Part shown: positions 58,467-64,000 of the stretch, one piece after another
Numbering within the stretch: position 1 is the stretch's first letter
How the letters are laid out: the number at the start of each line of letters is the position of its first letter
Source: Gongronella butleri
Lineage: Eukaryota > Mucoromycota > Mucoromycetes > Mucorales > Cunninghamellaceae
DNA length: 64,000 nt
Assembly (NCBI GenBank): GCA_025201375.1
Contig: JAIWZP010000043.1
Span: forward strand, 186,001 to 250,000
Direction of reading: 5' to 3'
Position numbers and translations under genes: made by a program
Notes under the pieces: generated by a model
Databases searched by the model: none
The model's input: only the letters and a program-made list of their open reading frames with translations
What the model was told of the DNA's origin: nothing

Positions 58467-59802
58467 ATGACTGTGCCCCCGCCTGACGACGCCGACTCTG
58501 CCTCTTCTCTTCCAGCCCGATCGACGTCTCCCACGCCTTCTGCGTCGCTTCTTGCTAAGCTCTTGCCACATCGACAACTTGCACGCCTCTCACTTGGCTA
58601 CTACACCGCCAACCGTGGGCTCAATTTCGTCACATTTATGAGCACACCGCGCTTCCAATCGACGGGCGTGCCTGTGTGCTGTAAGATTTTTTCAATTTTT
58701 TTTTTCATTTTTGAAAGGTTGGCTGATTTTTTTTCATTTTTTTTTCTATAAAAAAAAAGCGTCTGTCGACATGCCACCTGTTATTCTTCGCACGACAAGC
58801 AGCGACCCCGCGTTGCATTTGAAGGCCAAGGAACATGCGGATCCTCAGCCTAGTGCGAGCGATCCCAGCAGCAGTGCGCAGCATGTGGATTGGGTGATGG
58901 AAGGGGTGTCTGGCGATCAGACGCCCGATCAGGCCGTGCGATCAGTTGATGGGCCGGTTTCACGTGGTCTTGATCGCCCAAGCACAGGCACAAGCGCGAG
59001 CACAGGCACAAATACGAGCACGAGCACGAGCATGAGCACGACTAGACGCCGACGACTGCCTTTGCAGACTTATACGCGCCTGCCCACGCGTCGCACGATT
59101 ATACCTCTTCCGCGCCAAAATGGCCCTCGATCCACGACGACGCCAAGCGCCATGCCCTTCGATTATAGCAATTCCGCCATCACGCCCTCTACACACCCAC
59201 TGCCGCCTAGCTCTCCACCGCCAGCCTCCTTGTCTGCACACTCACAATCACCAAATCCATCGCCAGCAACATCCTCACCACTGCAAGATGCCTCAATTGT
59301 CCAAAACGCGTCCAATGGCTCTGAGCACGCATCCAATGGCACGGAAAGCGCGTCCAATGGTATGGAAAGCGTGTCCAATGGCATGGAAAGCGCGTCCAAT
59401 GGCGTGGAAAACGCGTCGAATAGCACGGAAATCACGTCGAATGGCATTGGCATGGAGATTCCCGCGCGCCCGTTGCGGTCGATCCTTGTGAAGCAGCTGG
59501 CATCCATGGAGGATGAGGTGAATGAGCCACTTGTTGATATAGAGCATGACAATTCGGAAGTGCCACGACCCGTGCCTGCGTCGGCGACCCTGCGCCAGCA
59601 GAGACAGCATAGCCGCCATGATCAGGTGCTCAAATACCGCGCGCGTGTCGATCGTGAAGACCGTGATGCACGCCGACGCGCACGAAACCAGCCAAAACCC
59701 CAGCCGCAAAGCGATCCAAATACCCCACGCGAAACACCTAGCAAGCGTGTCCGATTCAAACTGAACAAGAACACCGTCCGCACCCTCCCTCGCATAGAAT
59801 GA
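58467..59802 (+). CDS. Unknown low-complexity protein with a C-terminal PP1-docking (RVxF) motif
   Basis: Exons 58467-58680 and 58760-59802 give 418 residues. No known domain is recognised. The N-terminal 70 residues (LLAKLLPHRQLARLSLGYYT) look helical and may be conserved. Most of the rest is Ser/Thr/Pro-rich with STSTS runs. A heptad repeat of the form A-S-N-G-x-E-S occurs about seven times, coded by a 21-bp tandem repeat. The basic C-terminal part has RDARRRARNQ and then KRVRF (about 400-404), a consensus RVxF motif for protein phosphatase 1. RSILVK about 100 residues before it resembles but does not match a SILK motif. A role as a PP1-binding regulatory protein is only an inference. The acceptor at 58758 follows an A-run, with the T-run upstream. 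Confidence 0.6.
59305..59457 (+). repeat. 21-bp coding tandem repeat
   Basis: About seven copies of a unit like GCGTCCAATGGCATGGAAAGC within the unknown protein gene. Substitutions mostly change the residue before Glu, while Ser-Asn-Gly is kept in most copies. Confidence 0.85.
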
Positions 59803-62713
59803 GCCGTTTCTTCTCAATGGCAAGCCCGCTTTCCAGATTGTTCGCCCAGCAAAAATGATGCCACTTTTCGCATCATCGTTTCCTCGTATTTTATGTCTCT
59901 TTTTTACGTTGTGCGCGTTGTGTCAGCCCATCATTCCCCCTCTCCCCTCCCTCCATAGTTGCATTCCCCTTGTATGTAAAGATAATAAAAAAATGGCATG
60001 AGTGGTGCATCCCAATCGCATCGCATTTGATGAGCTCCCTGATCTGTCTTTCTCCTTGGAATGCCCCCGGCCTAGTGACCTTGGATTTGGAGGCTCTCAT
60101 TCACGCCACAACAAGACAAAAGCAGAACCTTAAATCTAGGCAAACTGGTTTTTTTTATGATGCCATGACCAGTTGGGGCAACGGCAGAGTGACCATGCTG
60201 GCCTTTTTATTTATGCCTCCCTTCCCCGGGCTTGCTGGGGGCCCCATGAGCTCAGATTTCTCACGTAGCGCGAACACAATTCAGATTCAACTTCTCAAAA
60301 AATAAAAATCTGAGCCATTGGGTCGCAGACACACCTTCTCTTTACGCGCGAAACCGAGGTGACCCGATCCAATCGGCCCATCACCAATGAGCGGGATACC
60401 TACGCCTTGTCCTCTTCTTTGTGTTGCCTGGCATCGGCGTAAAATGAACGCAAAAGAAACACTAGTGGGTGGTTTGCGTCGCCACTCGTGTCTTTAGCGC
60501 GATGACGAGGCACTGGCTTTTTTTTTTTTTTTTATCATTTGCCCACTTTTTTTGCCCACTTGCTGACAAACAATTGTCCAGCCGGTCGTGTCTGCATGAT
60601 CGCGCGCGCGAGAAAAAAAAAAAAGTCGGGGCACAAGGTCTAAAAAAAAAAAAAAGCGCCAAAGGCGAAACCTTGATCGAGTTTGCCAAATGCAGCTGTG
60701 CGACATCCGTTCCCCTCTTTCTGTGCCTAAAAATGGACATTGCGAAAAAAAAAAGGCACGGCGGGAAGCCATCATCTGATCCTCCCCCAATACACAATAC
60801 GATTATTTTTGTGATGCCAAACTTTTCATAAAAAGACACTTGCATCTCCCCTTTGTACCCAAAACTCATGGCGACGACCGAATGGTACAAGTGTACAAAT
60901 CGTCGCGTTCACCCTTTTTGCACAAAGCAAAGGGGCAAGGGGCGAGGCGGTGGCAAAACTTGTCAAATGCACGCGTCAATGACCGTGTCGCCGCGGGAGA
61001 CCAAGGTTAAAAAAAAAAAAGACGCGCCTCCCTTTTTTTTAAACTCATAGTGGCTCAAAAAGCAAGGCCGTCCAATGCACTCCTTTTAAAAAAGGGGGGA
61101 GGGCGAGTAAAGGCAAAGAAGCTCCGCCAAGCAAATGGCAACATTTCCGCGTGTCAGCGGACACGCGTATGACGCGTCGTTTTTCCGATTTTTTTTATTG
61201 TTGTTGATTTCTGGCGCTTTTGCATGCGCTATTGTTCTTGAAACACCCATAGGCTGGGTCCATTGTCCTCCGTTTTGACGGAAACTTTTTTGTTGTTGCT
61301 GAGTCGACGGCGTCGGGCCCGTAAGATCGGGTTGTGCGTGACGTTGATCATGCATGGACGCGCGCGACGCGGGCATCAGCGACCAGGAGGGGCACCACCA
61401 TGAGGTTTTTTTTTTTTTTTTTTTTTTTTTTGCATGCTGACGTTCTCAGTGTTCCTGAGAAAAAATTGGGGGGAGGGAGGCGCGGCGAAAAATGACATAT
61501 TATGTGACCACGTCACGCGAGATTGGATGGGATTTAAGAGAGGGGATCTTCGCCCATCTTTTCAAACCCAAAAGCTCGTCCAATGACAACAGTGAACACT
61601 CTTGTTCCCCCCCTGTCCCCCAAGCTTTCACAATCTCGATGTCCACGTCTTTTTTATTTTTTTTCTCATTTCGTGCGTACACAACATAAAAAAAACAAGG
61701 TTTCTAGAGTGGCCATGCTGGGTCATTGTTCATTGGCGGCCCACGGCTTGCTTGGACCACCTTTTTTTTTCTTTCTCAGCAAGCTCCCACCACCATGGGC
61801 AAATGTTTCTGCCGTTGAGTAGCGATGGTGAGTTGTGACGCGTCGAAAAAAGCAGGAAAAAAAGGGGGGATCACGCGCCGCGTCCGACAATCAAGTGGCC
61901 CGATTGAAAGATAGGAGGCCTCATGCACGCATTGCGACGTGCAATGCTGTACTGGTACAAGCAAGAAGGTCTTCAGGACCCGCAATGCTGGGTCCAAGAG
62001 CCAGCATTTTCGTTTTCACGATTGAAATGCAAGACGCCCCCCGACAAAAAAAGAAAACAGCTCCAGACCATATAAGAAAAAACCGGTTTGGTCTCAGGGT
62101 TCCACATTGGCAAACTTATTTTCGGTGGCGGACTATCGTGAATGGTCATGGCCAATGCCAATGGCGAGTGTCGCGCGCTCGCCATTTTGCATGATCGCTT
62201 TTCCCCCTTCCCTCCTTTTTTTTTTTTTGTTACAATGGCGTTGTCTTTTTGCCCCCAAACCAAACTTGGCTTGGTCATGCAAAAAAGAGGCGTTTTGCAT
62301 GTCAAACATGGCGAAACAAGATTTGCGCTCCTTCACTCGCTCTCTCTTTTTGCGCGCCCACAGAACCAGATGACCCCCATTGTGCCAAAAAAAATCGGTG
62401 ATTATGTCTACTTGTGCTACCAGCAAGGCGTAAAAGATTGGGCAATTTGGTCTCTTGCTAAAGAAAAAAGGGGGGAGAGAGCGCCAGGGGCAGGCGCAAC
62501 GACAAGAAAGGTAGGCAAAGAGCACGAACAGACGACTTTGTGTTGCTTGAAGCGGAGCTTTAACAACGCCGTGGCCCGTACTTGATCGAACTCTATATAA
62601 AAGACGAGGTTCACCCACCATTCATGACAAAGCCATTGTCATCTACGCTGCATACCCTCTTTTTTTTTTTTCTTTTTTTTTCTCTCTCTCTCGCTCTCTT
62701 CTTAATTTCACAA
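59803..62713. other. Intergenic, no gene seen, with the carRP-like promoter
   Basis: Poly(A) signal near 59982; A-tracts at 60611-60623 and 60643-60655; a 26-base T-run at 61406-61431. TATATAAAA at 62594-62602 is a good TATA box about 115 bp before the chosen start of the next gene. Frames in between have no family features. Confidence 0.5.
62594..62602 (+). promoter_or_regulatory. TATA box of the carRP-like gene
   Basis: TATATAAAA followed by a long (T/C)n tract and the ATG at 62714. An in-frame ATG at 62624 lies only about 25 bp from the TATA box and is a less likely start. Confidence 0.6.
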
Positions 62714-64000
62714 ATGATTCAATCATTGTTATACCCATTGCTGTGTCTCATCACGGTCATCGGGCTGTCAAGGCCCTTCATCACGAAATTGGAGGGCATA
62801 AAGACCCTTGCCATGTGCATTATTGTTGTCTTTTTTAGCGTGACCTGCTGCGTTCAACTTGACCTCACGACACCACACGCTCTCGCTCTCGCTCCACATG
62901 CCGCCGCCGACTATTGCTCGGCATGGCCATTGCACCAACAACCCAGCTGCTGGAACAACGCGACATCTCATGGTGCCAATCTCCATCAGATCATTGCCAT
63001 CTCGTATCATCTCCTGGCCAATGCGCTCGTGTGGATGGACGTTGCCGCGCTCCTCACCTGCTCCATTCTTGCCTTGTTCACATGGCATATGATTACACAC
63101 TGGCAATTCACCATCCTGTACGTGGGCATCATCGATTCGGCTCGCAAAAACCAATGTGTGCGCTACATTGGCTCCACCGTCTTTATCCTCATGGGTTATT
63201 ACTTGTACGTAATTAGTCTCTCCCCCTCCCCCCACACGCCGGTCGCGCGACCCCCTGACCTCCTTTTATTTCCATGCATTTGTTAACATTGAACTGACCC
63301 CCTGATCCCCCCTTTTTTTTCTTATTTCTTTTCTTAGCATGACCGACGCATTCACATCCTCTGAGTCTCCATTGGCATCGAAATCGGCGTCTGCATCCTC
63401 ATGTCCGCTGTCTGCGATCTTTTGCTTTCTACTTGGCCTTCTTTGGCAGTATTCTGGTCCATTTTACGTGAATCGTCGCTATGCCGTGGGCATCAGTGCG
63501 GTCGCACCGGCGCTGATCACCGCGTACGGCTACGATCGTGCATCGCTTGGCGCACAAGGCGGTCTTTTGGCATCATGGACGCTTGTGGACTGGCTGCTTG
63601 GCACCTTGGTGGTTGTTTGCGCATCGGCTATGCTGGACAATGCAGACGCATTGCTGCACACGTACCCGCAGCTTGCGAGCTGCGGCGATGTGCGCCGCAT
63701 GGCGCGCATGCAGACCCCTTTCTCCGTGACGTATTGGTGCTGCATGTACACGGTGATCAACGACGTGCTCTGCCAGCAGCACGACCTGAATGCCGACCCC
63801 GTCCATGACTTGGTGCAAGTGATTGCCGGATTGGGCCCCTCCAGCCGTTCGTGGAAGACCATGGCCGTCCTGTTCCCCACGCCATTGCGCCAGGAAATGT
63901 GCATTCTGTACGGTTTCTTCCGCGCATGCGACGACCTCGTCGATGACGCGCCTACTTTGGCTCAGCGACACGAGAATCTGCAGCTGATCCGCGCCTTTAT
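62714..64000 (+). CDS. Diverged lycopene cyclase/phytoene synthase fusion protein (carRP/carRA-like), 5' part
   Basis: Exon 62714-63204 and exon from 63338 to the window end; 384 residues so far. The N-terminal half is hydrophobic with several membrane segments. Its LSRPFITKLEGIKTL start and the later CPLSAIFCFLLGLLW segment correspond to the two repeats of the fungal CrtYc/d cyclase domain. The acidic P-x-E-E motif expected in each repeat is not seen: the aligned sites read VWMDVAALL and WTLVDWLLG. The phytoene synthase domain starts near 315: HDLVQVIAG, SSRSWKTMAVLFPTPLRQEM, LYGFFRACDDLVDDAP. The first Asp-rich motif DDLVD (362-366) is intact. Phytoene synthase joins two geranylgeranyl diphosphates. 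The protein may keep synthase but not cyclase activity. The sequence is cut off at the right edge. Confidence 0.75.

Overview
The window is nuclear DNA from a fungus, probably an early-diverging lineage (Mucoromycota-like). Evidence for this is: many short GT-AG introns, about 20 conserved eukaryotic genes on both strands, polyadenylated core histone genes in divergent pairs, an NRG1-type zinc-finger factor, and the start of a fungal lycopene cyclase/phytoene synthase fusion gene (carRP/carRA type). A solitary 5S rRNA gene also reads like a zygomycete 5S. The taxonomic call is an inference from gene content; no marker gene was compared by search.

Layout: 1-16.8 kb is gene-dense: end of a nucleoside hydrolase-like gene, a WD40-cyclophilin (PPWD1 type), an alpha-arrestin with PPxY motifs, RNase H1, then a repeat-bearing gap, COX19, the AP-2 mu subunit (minus) and UPF2. 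16.8-19.7 kb has no genes and contains a nested minisatellite. 19.7-26.3 kb holds an ISWI remodeler and a Rab5/Ypt5 GTPase on the opposite strand. 26.3-35.1 kb is a gene-poor block of diverged repeats, homopolymers, a 5S rRNA gene and possible retroelement debris. 35.1-48.1 kb holds an NRG1-like repressor, a La protein and a divergent cation/Ca2+ exchanger, a tannase-family esterase with a frameshift, protoporphyrinogen oxidase and a small TYW1-flavodoxin-like protein. 48.5-54 kb is the core histone cluster: H2B/H2A divergent, then H3/H4 divergent. 54-64 kb is sparse: a GNAT acetyltransferase, an unknown low-complexity protein with a PP1-docking motif, and the 5' part of the carRP-like gene, which runs off the window.

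The genes do not form one pathway. Functional groupings are local: the four core histones and an ISWI remodeler act on chromatin; AP-2 mu, Rab5 and alpha-arrestin all belong to endocytosis; UPF2, La, the WD40-cyclophilin and 5S RNA belong to RNA metabolism and translation. Exon structures were built by hand from splice signals and reading frame. Every complete model closes in frame except the tannase, whose frame is broken by one extra copy of a 5-bp repeat.

Points most worth a second look are: the carRP-like gene that appears to lack the cyclase acidic motifs; the flavodoxin-only TYW1 relative; introns with an A-tract after the 5' splice site and a T-tract before the 3' splice site; a Rab5 gene whose last coding exon is 5 nt; and a likely dual-targeted RNase H1.
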